Source: Motacilla alba alba (Eukaryota; Chordata; Aves; Passeriformes; Motacillidae). From it: DNA of 64,000 nt. The DNA lies in NCBI RefSeq assembly GCF_015832195.1, contig NC_052017.1, positions 70,805,801 to 70,869,800 on the forward strand, read 5' to 3'. A model generated the notes under the pieces. It worked only from the letters and a program-made list of their open reading frames with translations, was not told where the DNA came from and did no database searches. Made by a program: the position numbers and the translations under genes. This document shows positions 50,128-64,000 of this stretch, piece after piece (positions within the stretch are counted from its first letter, which is position 1; the number at the start of each line of letters is the position of its first letter).

Positions 50128-53027
50128 GATGAAGAATAAATATTTATCCTGTTAAATCTGACTAGGCATTTTACGCAATCCTTATACAAGTACTGAATAA
50201 CATGAGAGATATGATTTTGACATTGGCCCCATCCTTTAACACAAGAAATTTTGATTTTTATTGCCATGAATAGTTACACCGACAGAGAAAGGAAGAGGCA
50301 GAGTGAGAATTTCAGTGTACAAATATTTATATTCACAAGTTAAAAACTGATACAGTCATCTACTACACAAGGCAGTATCTTACACTGCATTTCATTCCCT
50401 AAACAGCTAGAAATTGAGATCAGACTTCCCATAGGATTAAAAGTATACATGAAATTTGCCCATGTTTAAAGTACCAGAGAGGCAGATAAAAGTTTGAATG
50501 TCATGAGACTGTAAAGGAAAAAGAAAATCAGAGTAAGGTCATTGGAGGCCAGCAAGCGAGAGACTAAAGACAGCTTGCAGAACAAGAAGTTCATTTAAAC
50601 ACAGTAATTTGAAAACAGGCACAACAGGAGACGATCTATATTATCTTTTATTTGCTGAATCTTTTTGCTTTTACTACTGCCAATTCCTCCCCTGCAGTTT
50701 AGACCTGGCAGCTAAATCTCCGTTGCTTTCCAGCAGCTTTCAGAAAACAGATAAGAAACCAAGCTAGCAAAGAAATAGGCTAAAGGACTCTCACTTTCTC
50801 ACTCATTCTCTGTTCAAGTGCAGTGAGTGAATCTTTCTTTACAGCATCATCTAGGGGCTTGGGAACTCTTGACAGCAGAAGTCTTATTCTGGCCTAGAAA
50901 TGTCCAACTCTATGACTACCATAAACTTCTTATAATGGTTTCCTAAGTTATTATATACTTTTTAGCTGTATTGTGTATATCTTGGCAAAATAATGAGACA
51001 GTTCATGCTCAGACCCCACAATGAAGATACCCTCTTGTCATGTAAGGCTCAGGAGTAGTTTGGACCCTGCAGAGAGAAAAATGAGGAAAAATCTGCAGCT
51101 ATTATCTCAATGGCAGAATCATTCTGCAGTGAAAAACTCGTAATATTTTACAAGAGAAGTTATACAAAATAGATGCTTTAAAAAGAAAAAAGGCAGCATA
51201 CGGACTAGTCTGTTGTTGTGCATTTGTTGACAGACTTTTATCTTTCATAGAAATAAATATCTACTGAGTCCAAATGTTCTCATGCTATTAAGAAACATTT
51301 CCCTTGCATCCTTTTTAGAAACAGCTGCTTCATTCCATGTGGACTGCAAAACCAATCTTTTTAAGCTATCAGTGTTTGTGCTTGAATCCAGCTACTTTTG
51401 CACTTTGTTGACTCTGCTTTTCAGTCTTAAAAATAAATCAGCAATTCATTCTGCACATCTTTACACCTTAGAAAATTGTTGAAAAGCTATAATGGAGAGA
51501 GAATTAGAGAGCATGTACTGTGTTAAATGTACTTGTGATCACTGACTACAGTGGGAGTGCTATGCATTGTCCTTGCTTGATAAAACCACGAAACTTTGAG
51601 CCTGCACCCTGCTGTCTATCACGCTGTAACACTGCAAAGCAAAACCTAGCTTAGAGGTCTAGAAACCTTGTCTCCTTTTCTTTCTCAAGTGGTAAGTTAC
51701 GCTCTGTTGCTACAACTAAACTTGCAAAGTCCAAAATGAGATCCAGCTTTGATTCTCTCACTAATGTTTCTTTATAGTGCTTCACAGCTGAAATTCTCTA
51801 ATTTCAAGAATTCTGCTCTTAGACTCTGGCAGGTGAATGGTTGAGTCCTGCTTACTTCCTTTCCTTCAAGAATTTCTTTCTATACCCTCCTTACTAGTAA
51901 TGATATGCCTATGACTCTGTTCAAATGCTACTCTTTGTTGTTGAGATTGAGACCCAACTAGCAAAATGAAATTTACAGGCAGTTTTCAGCTCTTGTGATC
52001 AGAGCTGAAAATATTAATTTCAGACTACACTTTCATCTCTCTCCTTGGCTCCTCTCAGCACAGAGAAAAAGAAGGCTTTCTAGAATGCCTTTGTAATCAC
52101 TGCTTACTATTCTGCCATCCTTGAAAAGCAGGGTTCAACATTCCTCATTCTCAAGTGCAGTCCTCTGTGTGTATTTATTCTGAAGCACAAGGTGTTTTCT
52201 AAATGTGCTATTTTTTTTGTTATCTTTACATAGTCCATCCCACTAATCTACTGACTATTTTGGTAAAAGTGTGGGATAGGACTCTCATTCTCTGATCTAC
52301 AGATCTGACCACCTATTTGTGTCAGAGGAGACCTGGAACTGGAGATGATCGACCATTTGTCAAGTAAAGTGTAATCCAGTATGACAGAAAATTTTTCAGG
52401 AACAAAAAGCTTAAGTTCTTCTCCCAAACAGGATAGGCTAGACAAGAAATATCTGCTATTTGACGCACTTAAAAAAATCTTGAAAAGCTGTGTACATGAC
52501 CCAAAAAACACCTAATCAAAGCCTGCAAAAATTTCTTCACATTCAAGGTGTCTAATCATGATTCCATTAATAGAAAGCTTCCAGAAACTTAATGAGAGAG
52601 TGAGATTTGGTTGGTTTTTTCAGCATTGCTGGAATGGGTATGCAATCAACTTCAAACTAGATTTAATTCAAAGAGTAATTCTGAAAGGATATTGATACAA
52701 AGGGACCAATGCAAAAACCTACTGAAGCCCATAAGAGCCTTTCAATTGCACAAAGACCACGATTTGAAGTGAATTCATTGCAGGCTCTGGTGTTAACTTT
52801 GAAAAAAACTTCATGAAATTATAGAAGAATAACATCATTTTATAGAGACATAAAATCTCAAGGAGACCTGAGATAGCTCAAGTCTTCCTCTGTCTATGTA
52901 CTCATAATCCAAAGAAAACTGATGACAATACTGGTATTAGTCCAGGGAGGAAGTCGTACAAGTACAAGCAAAGCATTACAAGTCATTATGCAATATTGAA
53001 ATTTAAAAGGATGATTTCACTTGATTC

Positions 53028-53069
53028 ACTGGAATGTAAGAAGAGAAGACTGGAATGTAAGAAGAGAAG
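53028..53069. repeat. 21-bp perfect tandem duplication
   Basis: A 21-base unit beginning ACTGGAATG and ending AGAGAAG is repeated without mismatch at 53028-53048 and 53049-53069, followed by ACT of a third start. Confidence 0.92.
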
Positions 53070-56000
53070 ACTCAAAATGTTGTTAACTATGTTGTTGTTT
53101 GCTATGATAGGAAGTGCAAAGTAAAACACTTCTGCTTACAGACGTTTTCCTAAACTCTAAAAGTTAACTGGGTACAATTCAGTTACTTTACTTCAGTGTT
53201 GAGAAAGAATAAGGAAAGATAGCAATAATTTCATTCTTTTTTAAATTGCAATGGCTATAAATTCCAGAAAAGCATTTTGTGAATGTGTCAGTGCATTAGG
53301 TCTGCAAGCTAAATTAGTTAAGCTACCATCAGGCTGTGAAAATCTACAATAAACAAAACACTTCTACAAAAATAAAACACCTCTAGCCCATTAGATTAAA
53401 AGTAACTACAAATACTAAGTGTTGTAACTTTTGGATATGTCAGGTGATTTTTGAAGTCTTATTTAAGATTTACTTCTTAAAGGACACTGACATGTTTTCT
53501 TGTTACAGAGTACTAATACCTCATGAAAAAGCATTTAAAACACGAATTGAGGGAACATCTATTCATAGCAAAATACAGCTTTTTTTCCCACTCAATTAGC
53601 ATTTTTTAATTTAATTTTTTCATTGTGTCTCTCAAAAACTTACTTGTTTTGAAAAAGAAAACAGTAAAACTTGGGAAGTAGCACAAAAGATATCAGTAAC
53701 CAAATGCAGCATTTTAAAGCATTTGCTTCTAAAGAAAATGTAGACCCACATAAGTTCTAATAGGAAAATTTTAATGAATAAATCACCTTTTTCAAACTCA
53801 TCCTTCATGTCTGATTGAAAGGTATTGGTGCAAAATAAGACAAAACAAAAGAAAGAAAATTATTTCCTTCCCCCATTCCCACATGCTCAGTGATTCTGCA
53901 GTTCTGAGATTTGCTGCCTTTGTAAAAAACCCTTAGGAAAGCAGTGGTATTAATGAACACGAACAAACTTCTCAGAGAGGTTCTGGGAAGGCTCAAAGAA
54001 GGGGAACTCATTTTTTGGTCATAAAGACCCAATATATCTTAAATCCCACTGCTGTAATATCATTTATGAAGCTGCAAACTTCCATCTCAGGACTTTACTA
54101 AAACACAGGAAAGCTAGCCTGTTACGTTTTCTGTATTTGTCATGAACACAAAGATCATATCTATCCCTACCGAAGTGGAAGACTTACCTGAAAAAATGGG
54201 TATGGTTCATGTGAAGTTCAAACCTGTTTAAAGGACTAATTACGGAAATCCTCAGTGTGTAATACAAGTATTTACTTGTGGGCAGAGGTGTAAGAAGACA
54301 CCCAGACAAATTTGAAAGCATTCATGGTCCATGACAGTGCAATGCAAGCCAGGTTTGGTCCAGCTGTGGCACAGGCTTGTTAACAAAGAGGGACATTTAG
54401 CAGAGACAATGATTCTTGCAACTATATATTTTCCAGACACTGACTAGCTTTCCATACAGCTGATTCATATGGAAAGTCTGTGCCTGCTCTGATGTGCCCT
54501 TTGTCAGTGTCAGGGACTCTTTAGTACTGCCTCCCTATTTGTCTAAGTCCTTGTACTGTGCCCGTCATGGAGGTGGCCAAGCATGCTCCCGTGTTACAGA
54601 CAGCTATTCTGTGGCACTTGTGGGTTTAATTTGTCTATTTTGTACAAGCTGCATGGTATTTAAACAGCCCTGTCTCGAAGCTTCAAAACCTGCGTGTACA
54701 TCCCTTTAAGTCATGCTACTGAGGACGAGCTGGTAAAGATTCTGTTTCCCTCTCTGTTCTTCTCCCTTGATTAGTAGTGACAGCTGAAAGAAAGTGGCAG
54801 AAGGCCAAACAATCAAAGGGCATAGCAATAACAGTTCTGTTGCCCTGCAATTCACAAATTATTTCATTATCTTTCAACATTGCAATCAGGCAAATCCAAT
54901 ACTGTGCCAGCTGCCTGCGTTACAGACATTCAGGTAGGTTTGATCTGATTAACGTCCACTCTCCAGAAAACTTCTGCCAGTTCTAAGAGTAGACAAACCA
55001 CTGTAAAATTTGATATTTTTTCTTCAAAGACCATGTCAATATACTTGACTGCAAAGAAATAATTTCTGTGCAAGCATTGCAGTCTGCTGGGTTTGAAAGA
55101 TCTGAGTGCTCATGTTTTGCATCCGTTAAAAAATGGAATGCATTTTTCTACCTATTTTATAAGCTGATTGTCAATGTGCTTCAAAAAAGACAAGTGGAAA
55201 ATATATTTCATGATGTTTTTAAATCATCTTCTTATGGGCTTGCTGAGATTGACAGCTCTGAAGAAAAAGAAACATTCTTCATTTGAAATTAAATAGAATA
55301 ACTTGGAATATCTGAAATTGTCAGGAGGCTTTTTGAAAGGATGTCCTTATGCACGTAACTGCAAGTCCATCTGTTGTTTTAATTTGTCTCTCTAATAATT
55401 CCCTGGAGTTCCACTTGGTTTGAATGTTAGAATAAACAGAAAGGAATCAAACCACACATTCTTTAAACAAAATTTATCCAAAAATTCAGTTCTGTGCATT
55501 AACTCTTGCCTGTGTCAGCCTCATTTCAAGTTTTGCTGTTTTCATTAACATTTAGCGAGCATCTATTTAAAGAAAATGTATTCATGCCAAGAGTTGATGT
55601 GCCTTAAACAGAATTTTATACAGTTAGGAACTTAAAAATAATTGAAGTATGCAGCCTTTTAAAACAGATAGCTGAATAAACCATTTCATCTATTTGCACT
55701 TCCAGATGTTCCTAAATTCTCAATTTTTCACTAACATATATTTCAACTTTACAAATAGTTGGAAAACAAAAAAAATTAAAAGCAATTTGTTTACCTGATT
55801 TCAAGTCATCTTTATTTGGATAAACAAAGAATAATACACTGCATATTAACAATATTCCTAGCACTGATGCATGATTCATCTTGCTGTGTACAAATTAGTG
55901 AAATGTGAAAACTTACCACAACTTTTTCAAAGCCTAAGAAAATATTACTGACTCTGTCTTAGTTCTGGAAATACTGAGGATCCAGGCCACTTCTGGACTG

Positions 56001-59000
56001 ATTTAAAGGAAGCTTTTCAATTGCATTTAAATAGTAATTAAAAGGAGACTATAAACTGATTCTTTAAATTATATTAACAGATGTTTACATCATTCTGCAG
56101 TTAGAAATAAAATAAAATATTTTTAAAATAAAATCTTTTCTTCTAAACTACCAATGCCACAGCAGCCTGAAGAGGTAGTCTCCAAATTTTTTCATGTTTT
56201 CTCTCTAGCTTAAATTCTGTTATTTGTGTAGATTAATCGAGTGTTTCAAACTGAAGCCAAATCCTGATCTTCGGATTTGATAGAAATGCATTGGAACCAA
56301 TACGCCTGAGGCTGTCATACATGCAAACTGTATCTTGCATTGTATCATCTTCCTGTTAAAATTGACATTTGGAGTGGATATTTTGGAATTGGTTTCTAAA
56401 ATTGTGTACTAAACTATAACTTGCCATTTTTTTTCACATATTAAGGTCAATTTTTTTTGTAACTGAGTAGAAGAATCCTACAGAATCTAATGAAGGAAAC
56501 ATCATTTTCACTCATATGTCTTATGGAATTTACTAGCACTTACAGATAAGTCATTGAAAATCTTAAAATGGCTAAAAAAGAACAAAGCAGTGAAGAAGGC
56601 ACCTTTATTTATGGGTTTTTTTAATGTCTATTTTAAACCCAGCTTAATTTCTGAGCAATCATTCTGGATTTTACCTGCCCACTTCCACACGTGCTGCTGC
56701 ATTCAGGTGAATTTGAATTGGCATCCTCAGAGGCATCTGCATATGCCTGTTCAGTTTCACCTGGACATGGACATGCACTCCTGGACATGGAAAGCATTCT
56801 TTAGGAAACTCAGAACACATTACAGGTTCTTAGAAGTGCCCATGCTGTGACTGTTTCCATGACTTTGAAGTCAAATCTTTACTTGGGAGAAACTGGCACA
56901 ATCTTGGCATAACCTGCAGATGAAAAGATTGGAGAACACAGAAAGGAAGAGAGAAAAAGAAGTCTCAGATTTGAGGTTCTATTAAATCTCCTCAGTTACC
57001 TAAAACATACACTTCTGTGGAGGCCATGGACAAACTGGTTCTCCAGTCTTCACCTGTGCTTGCTAAAGACCTTCCACATTTGTCTCCCTGAACCAATAGT
57101 CATGGGCAGGCTACCAGGGCCCACTGATAACCCTGAAAAGTTAACTACTAAAAAGTCGGCAAAAGCCATGACTGGCTATCTAGAAGTGGTTTTAGTAGCT
57201 CAGACTATTTTAGGTGAGAGGAGACAGCTCAATTGGTACACAAGCAGTGCTGGTAATATCTCACAGATATCCCACAGGACAAAAGGTAACAGAAGGTGGA
57301 TGAGACCAGCAGGTTCTTTTGATGACGCAGATATTTGGAAAGGTAATCCTAGGGACAATCTTAGTATAAAGTGAAAGACAGGGAGATATTGTTACTACTT
57401 TTGCTTTATTTATTTTTCCAGCAATGCATACAGTCATGTCTGATTTTTGCTATCTGTCTACTGAAGCCTTCCTTATTCAATGCCATTATGACTAAAACAC
57501 ATAATTTCATATTGTTTTTACAATACTTTGCAACCTACGCACCTCAGCAGCTTTGCTCATAACTGCATTAGTTTTACCATCCAGTATCACCACATTCCAC
57601 TGACTCTGCTTAAATCAGCAGCTTATAAATGGATAATGTCCCTCTCCCGAACCTCCATGAAGTAAAACTGCTATAAAAACTGTAAACAGTGAAGGATGTC
57701 AAAACGGCAGGCAGTCCAGCATGGTGTGCTTACTCCAGCAGAGATGCCAGAGCGAAGTCAGGCTGAATCCTGCTTTGAAAGGCACAGACAGCCTCTGCCA
57801 AGAGATGCCAAAACCTGCGTACTGAAATTCAAACACAAAATTTCAACCTGTCCACCTCCATCAGCCCTTGGTCACCTGTGGGACTGCTCCATTTGCAGCT
57901 ATTAAAGAGATAAGGCTTTAAAATGATACTTGAAGTAACATACTGCACACTGCTAGGTGCCAAAACAAATACAGAAGACTTAACATTCAGCTTCCCAAGA
58001 GGGGTAATAATGATTCCTGAAGGCAAAAGTAGACTAATTCTGACTGTGACCAACATGGCTGCTTTAGGTTGTCTGAGAAACTAAAGGAGGCTAACAGAGA
58101 TGTGGAAAAGACAACATGTAAAGCTGAATTAGTAAAGGGAAGAAAGAATTATGCTTCCATCAGAAGGGTCTGCTGAAGTGTAGTCTGTATGAGGTTTCAC
58201 TGAGCCACCTAAAAATATACACACTGCTCCTTGCTACAGAGAAATTATCAGGGAGTGCAAGAGGGAAAGGCTGAATTTAAGTTCTACATTCTCCCTGCCT
58301 CCTGAAGCTGCATGCTTATTTAGTGCCTCTTATGGGCTGCTGTGACTAATGCCACAGTCAAGTAAGCAAAGTTCTTCGAAGACCTAAACCCAGCATGGAT
58401 CCTGCTAAAAACACATAGATCTTTCCCTCTCTGGGAGTATGCAACATTCTGCACGTCCCTAAGGCAAACAGCACTCAGATTTTAACAGTGGCAACGTATT
58501 AATTTTAAAAATCACTGAAGTGTCTCTGGCTAGAGGGGACCCAGCCTAATCACTAATGCTTATTGCCTCAGGGAGGTCTGAAGATTCTAGTTCCCCTATA
58601 TTTCTGTATTAAGTCTTTTAAAAATATATAAGCCCTAACCAAGAGCAAAACAAATCTCTAAGTCACTCAAATATTCTCCCAGCGATGCAAAATCCCTGCA
58701 GCCAGAAATATCCTTTAGTTGTTAGTTATGCTGCTATTAACTATGAAAACACCCTCTGAATAAGCAGTAGGTGGCAGACAGTTCTGACAGGAGAGACAAA
58801 AGCTTGCTATACATAGGCACTGCCACGTAAAAATCTTCAGCATGGTGCACGGACATTAAACTCCACCCAATTCCCCCACTGAAAATGTTTCTTTTTTGTT
58901 TTATTAGTTTCATTCATCAAGAATGTTTCGCCAGACTTTCATGTTCTTTTGGGACAAATTCTAGGGCTCTTTCTGCTGCTGTGCTGATGGGGGCCCAGCA

Positions 59001-61299
59001 GACCAGCAAGTTATGCTGCATCATGCACAGAGAGTACTTAAAGGAAGTTTAAGACCAAATAAACTTCACAAATATCATCATTGGGTTTAAATTGCATGCT
59101 TGGTGAATTCAGTTCTTTTTGCTGTGTCTAATCTAAAGATTTTTTTTTTCACTCTCCTTTTTGAAGGATTCATTTGCCCCTGCTGCTTTTTACTCATCAA
59201 AAGTCATAATTTTCTATCTGTGACATCCGGATAGGCTGTTGCTGTGGAAAAGATTATGAAGCTGAAAACAAGCAAGCTGATTTGCATTAAGAAGTGAGTT
59301 TCAAAGAGTGCAACTTCTGTTCACAGAGGAACTTAAGACACATTTGATCAGGCAGTGATAAGGTTACTGGAGAAAAAGAAAAGATTTACTTGAGAGACAC
59401 CTATGTTTCTTTAAATAGGGTGATTATAAAACCAAATTATTAAACCAAATTATTAAAATTATTCTTTTCAAGCACTCTTTTCCTGAATGTTCTTCTCCAG
59501 TTTGTAATCTTCTTCTATTGAGCTCTGCTCAATAGATTTCCTGCTGGCCAGCTATCCAACTGCTGTGGCTCTGCATAGCTCCAATTACTTCAGGGAAGCT
59601 GTACTGCTTTATCAAGCAAAGGATCTGAATCCCTTCTTCAGGACAGAAAGAACATGGCACATCCTGAAAAGGAATTTCTGTGCAAAAAGCATCATTTGAG
59701 GGAAAACAGCCCTGGGTGTACTAAGTGCAGCTGAGTGTAGCTAACAACTGCACTGCTTCATGACATTTACAGCTACAAATAACAACTGTTAATTGATTGG
59801 AGCATGAGATAAAAGTGTTTATAATTAGGCCTAACAACATTCACACACCTTGATTTGAGATGAAAGCATTGTCTTACCTCTGAGTTCTCTTTTGGCTATA
59901 TACAGCACTCAGATGTCAGGCTTAGCAATAGAAAATTCTGCTGGGGTGAGGAAAGGAACAATTTATTATCCCTTAATAAAAGGATTGCATGGGGATGCTT
60001 TGCTGTGTTCCTTTTTGTGCTTTTCTTAGTTGAGGAAAAAAAGAAAAACTAATTACCTTTGAAGTCTAACTGTAGAGCTGGATTTCTCTGTTCTTTGATC
60101 TACCTCAGGTTTTTCTTTGTGATGTTTATTATATCACTTAGGTCCAGAAAATCCAGAGATGCCTCCAGAAGTCAAAAGGAGTGTGCTGGATCCTTCTGCC
60201 TCTAAAGTTCACAGTTTTTCTGCAAGATGATTCTAGATAACTGTCTGTATGTTAGACAGTGGTGCCTGCACAGAGGAGTGGCTGCGCCCACCTATATGTT
60301 TGATTGATAAGAGCTCAGAGCACTGCACTTTTGTGGTGAAGGCTGGTCTCCAGCAGCATAGGCTCCTGCCTTAACTGAGATCCTCCTTCTGGGCAAATGC
60401 CACCTGCCAGTTAGTTCATGAAAGGTGAAGTCCAGGAAGATGCAGGTAGCTCTGCTAATCTGCCTTTTCTGGCATGTGACTCTCTGAGGCTCCAGAAGGA
60501 GTTTGCAAAACTTCTTAATTCAGCCTTCACTTCTGTTGTGACTTTAGCTCATACAGCAGTGCAGTAATCAACTCTACCACTGATTTATTCATTCACAGAC
60601 CACTAAAAAGTGATGAATTTCAAAACTAGGCGGCTTAATTATTTTATTTTCTCCCCCCTTTCCTTCATTATCTTTGTTCAATAAATCTAATATTCCTTGA
60701 TGATAATATTAGAGCACGACACAACATTAATTTTTAGAGCAGTTTCTCTATGAATATAATAAATTAGATTATAATAGACTCAGATAATTTTCATTTTAAA
60801 TAGCATATTACTACACATCTTACTGAATTCATCATTATGTTACTGTTAATCAGTTAACATGGCCTTGAATTTGCTTGTTAAGCTTAAATAATAACCTTTA
60901 TCTATACTATTGACCTTATCTTTTAATGTCCTATAATCTTGCATTTGTTCTAGCATTTGGGGGGATCTTCCCAGAATGCTTTCCTTGCAAGGTCAGAGGC
61001 TTTATCTCTTCAGGAGGTTTTAATCTATGCTCTGAAATTCTTTACTGATTATAGAGGAGACAGAAAACATATCCCAATATATTTATTATTTCAATAAACA
61101 AAATAGTTTTATGTTTTACTTAAATAATGGAAAGCTATAGATTCTGGGCCTACAGGTTTTGCCACTGAATTCAAAGACACAGTCAAGCAAATCAAAAGAA
61201 CATTAGATCCACGAGCAAAGGGATTGAAACTCGAGAACAGAAATTCCCCTTAGCCTTGAACCAGTACAAAGTGCTCATCTGTTGACAGTTCCTCATTAC
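53070..61299. other. non-coding unique sequence
   Basis: A long AT-rich stretch without recognised genes or mobile elements. Non-repetitive, AT-rich islands that resemble conserved non-coding elements lie at about 55340-55640, 59750-59870 and 60620-60960; the last contains an 8-bp inverted repeat (CTAATATT at 60687-60694 with AATATTAG at 60705-60712). A 13-bp tandem duplication lies at 59429-59454. ORFs of up to 104 codons (57060-57374, +) are unrecognised. Confidence 0.5.
59429..59454. repeat. 13-bp perfect tandem duplication
   Basis: AAACCAAATTATT is present twice in direct succession and is followed by a partial third unit (AAAATTATT). Confidence 0.88.
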
Positions 61300-61426
61300 C
61301 TGTGAGAGCTGCTTGACTCCTCAACTCTGCTGACTCCACTCCCTCCTCAGAGCTAGAAAGCAGAGCATCACCTGCATCCAGTGAATTATGCTGCAGGCTG
61401 TCCCACGGCCGCATGTCCCAGTGGGT
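61300..61426 (-). other. exon-like open segment, unidentified
   Basis: The minus strand is open from 61471 to 61250. Within it a candidate exon starts after an acceptor-like ccgacag (first base at 61426) and ends at a strong donor (CTCTCACAG|gtaatg, last base at 61300), 127 bp long. The translation includes HWDMRPWDSLQHNSLDAGDA followed by LLSSSEEGVESAEL, acidic and serine-rich. The segment is more GC-rich than its surroundings and keeps CpGs (GCGGCCG on the minus strand). I do not recognise the protein. A conserved regulatory element is an alternative reading. Confidence 0.22.
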
Positions 61427-61471
61427 CTGTCGGCTTATAAAAACTCCATTGGAAAAGGGTAATCTTAACAT

Positions 61472-64000
61472 GCCTAAAATTAATGGCTGATTTCCCCCTG
61501 TTTTGCTTTAGTCAAGAGGAGCATGGTGTTCAGTGCAGTCACATGGTGGCAAAACCATCTTTTACAGGTTGGGCTCAGTTTGGCTGACATTAATAAAGCA
61601 AGCAGCCTGTTCATATGTGTAAGGATCTGCAGTAGGAAAAAAGACATTTCCAGAACTAACTAAATGTTTTTTTATATACCAAATATTTTGCCTCTCTGCA
61701 AGCCTGTTCTAGTCCTGAGAGCTAACCACCATCCAACATGACCCATAGTGAAAAGTGAAAAAAATTCCTCCAATCTGAAATAAGCTGGCAAAGAGCAGCG
61801 TAGAAAAAGAAGTTAGGACTTTGAGGGTGTCTTTTTCTTCCTCCATTTTGCCTACAATATTCTACTAAAGGTATGATAGAATGGCATAAAGATGCCATAT
61901 GTAATAAAATTCAAAGTGCTTTTTTGATCTGCCTTTCACTTAATGATTGCTCCCATCTTGCCAAAGCAAAGAAATACAGCCTTCATTATGCAAGATCTTA
62001 TTTCCTCCGCTGCCTGCAATGACAATGCGGCTGTTGCATTCCCCACCCCTAAGAGTGTGAATCCATGGTCTACTCTCCTTCTACTAAAGTGAATGCAAGT
62101 AGGGATTTGACCTGCTCAATTTTAGCCTCTCATCTCCACAAGAGAGAGAAATAGATAGCCACAAATCTAACAGTTGGATTGCTTCTGGAATATTTTTGCT
62201 ATGCTTTATTTAAAGGTACTTGGAGTGTATTTTGCTGTTTAGTCATTGCATAAAGTTGCAATATTTGCCTGAATATTATATTTATTTATATTATATTTTT
62301 TGCTTACAAGTGCTCCAACAAGAATTTAGCTCCATCTTTTAGTTAGTCCTTTCATGAAGCATTAAAATTGCTAATGGTCTCTATGTGCAGTCTATAACCA
62401 TGTCATCAACTTAATTTAAGCTGGAACAGCTGCAGATTGTTTTGGTTTGGTGTTAGTGTTGGCTAAAAAAAAATTGTGAGCATCATTAAAAGAAAAAGAA
62501 TGAATCACACCAGAAAATTTGGAAAATGCTTTCTTCCTTTAAAACCCAGGTCAGTTTTCCAATAAGAAACAAAATTTTTAGTTTAAAAATACTCAAAATG
62601 AAAGTTGTTGTCCTAAAATGTTCACTCATTTGGGTTGAATGCATTTGAGGAATATGACGGGAGCTCATGGAGTTTTTATCATCTTGAAACAACATTTTAA
62701 ATAAATAAAATGCAACCATTTAAAGTGCAATGATGTAAAACTGTAGAAATTAGTTCTAAGTTGTTAGTATTTTAGGAAACGGGGGATCAGAGGGTAGGAC
62801 CCAGAAAATAATTCTACCTTTGTATATTACTTGTGTGAAACCTATACAAAAATGCTCCAAATCACTCTGGCATTCTTATTTCTTAGAAGTTGTTGACAAA
62901 TTGAAGGACTTGTGTTAAGAAGCCAGCCAGATTAGTTTAGGTTTGGAGAAAATGCCTTAAATTGAGAAACATGAAGATCTCAGTTTTCTTAGCTTACCAG
63001 AAGAAGTCTGTAAGGTAATTTGATTATAATATTCAAATGTTTTAAATCAGGGGAAAATGGGTTGCATGAAGCTGTCTAATCTAGGAGGAAAGGCAAAACC
63101 AAAGCCAAGAGCTGGAATTTAAAACTACATTGAAATAAAATAAAATTAAATGAAAAGAGAAAAAAATATTATAGTATAAAAGTAGAGAAAGATGACCTGG
63201 ATTCTCCATCTCTTAACTCTGTATCAAAACCAGATATCTTTTAAAAGACAAGCTTTAACTAAGACAAATTGTTTTAAACCCCAAGCAGTTATTGCAGTCA
63301 ACATTGGGTTAACTGAACTGAAAGTTTAAAGGCCAGCAGTATTCAGGAAACTAAACTTGTAGAAAGTGTGCTGGTTCTCAGCTAATGAAGTGTGTCTTGC
63401 TATAAGAGCAGAGAGCAAGACTAGACTGAAAAGTCCACTTTGAGGGCATTAGCCTGGGCTTTGTGCCAGTGTGGCAGAGACGACAGAGATGGGGAAGACA
63501 AAGGGCTTACAAAATACTGGGCTGAAGCTTGCTCCAAGATCCCTGGTCTGAGAGTCTCTTGGCCTCAATCTCTACAGAAGATAGGCTGATGCTGTCATCT
63601 ATGAAGATGTGAAGACAGTGCATAGTAGCTTTGGCTGTAATAAAAGTGTTTAATAACATCAACATTCAGCGCTTAGAATGAATTTCATCAGCCTCCCTGT
63701 GGACAACCCAAGGTTAAGTGCAAGAAGTGGCACTTAAATTTCTATGTCATCAAAAATCTACTGTTGACTTCTGTACCTCCAGGAACATCAGCTATCTGAA
63801 GTGAAGGCCTCTCCAAGCTCTTTGCAGATACCAACACTGAGTAAATATGTAAATAGATAACAGGAGTTTTAAAGACTCTTCTTGTTTATCCTTTTCCCAC
63901 CTTCCCCTCCAACCCTGCCAGCCAAGAGACAATCAGCAACACCCATGTGATATGCTGTGTGCAGGATTTTGTGTAGCTTATTCCCAGAGAGAACATCAGG
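61472..64000. other. non-coding unique sequence
   Basis: AT-rich unique sequence with A/T-rich low-complexity patches at about 62268-62300 and 63125-63175. The only ORF of note (62486-62719, minus, 77 codons) has no recognisable content. No mobile element, RNA gene or promoter was recognised up to the window end. Confidence 0.5.

Larger units (their letters stand above)
49849..53027. other. non-coding unique sequence with two poly(A) runs
   Basis: Contains an A18 run (49942-49959) and an A14 run (50114-50127); no retroposed copy was recognised next to either. The rest is AT-rich unique sequence with ORFs of up to 87 codons of random appearance. Confidence 0.5.

Noticed and set aside
1..64000. 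CRISPR arrays, operons, phage or plasmid features
   Set aside because: No regularly spaced direct repeats, no dense same-strand gene layout and no ribosome-binding-site pattern; CR1 and LTR content shows a vertebrate nuclear genome.

Overview
The window looks like a gene-poor, AT-rich stretch of a bird nuclear chromosome, intergenic or deep intronic. Three kinds of repeat point to this. Four CR1 non-LTR retrotransposon copies are present, three of which keep the CR1 3' tail of short ATTCTATG-like units. There is a solo endogenous-retrovirus LTR of a type I associate with songbirds. There is one old MIR-type SINE. I found no complete protein-coding gene, no rRNA or tRNA gene, no CRISPR array and no prokaryotic operon structure. 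Most open reading frames are short, unconserved-looking and overlap on both strands, as expected by chance.

Layout. 1-2500: unique sequence with one exon-like open segment (715-858, +). 2503-3540: a 5'-truncated CR1 on the minus strand. 3541-7343: unique sequence, then a 439-bp, G-poor segment bounded by near-identical 26-bp direct repeats (5810-5835 and 6275-6300), then a plus-strand CR1 split by a 443-bp solo LTR (6495-6937). About 7800-8850: a heavily broken hAT-superfamily transposase on the minus strand. 8850-28400: unique sequence with simple repeats, a CpG-containing perfect palindrome at 9731-9748, and two unusually long but unrecognised minus-strand ORFs (13054-13674 and 21267-21866). 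28411-28510: MIR-like SINE. 31840-31922 and 47929-48094: two short CR1 3' ends on the plus strand. 49547-49848 and 61300-61426: two minus-strand exon-like segments with plausible splice sites but no identity I can name. Several low-complexity-free AT-rich islands look like conserved non-coding elements; this can only be settled by alignment.

The genes do not work together as a system, because no intact gene is visible. The best leads are the hAT transposase fossil, the unidentified segment between 26-bp direct repeats, the nested LTR-in-CR1 insertion, and the three exon-like segments. I saw no evidence for an undescribed functional system. Family names rest on recognising motifs by eye, not on a database search.
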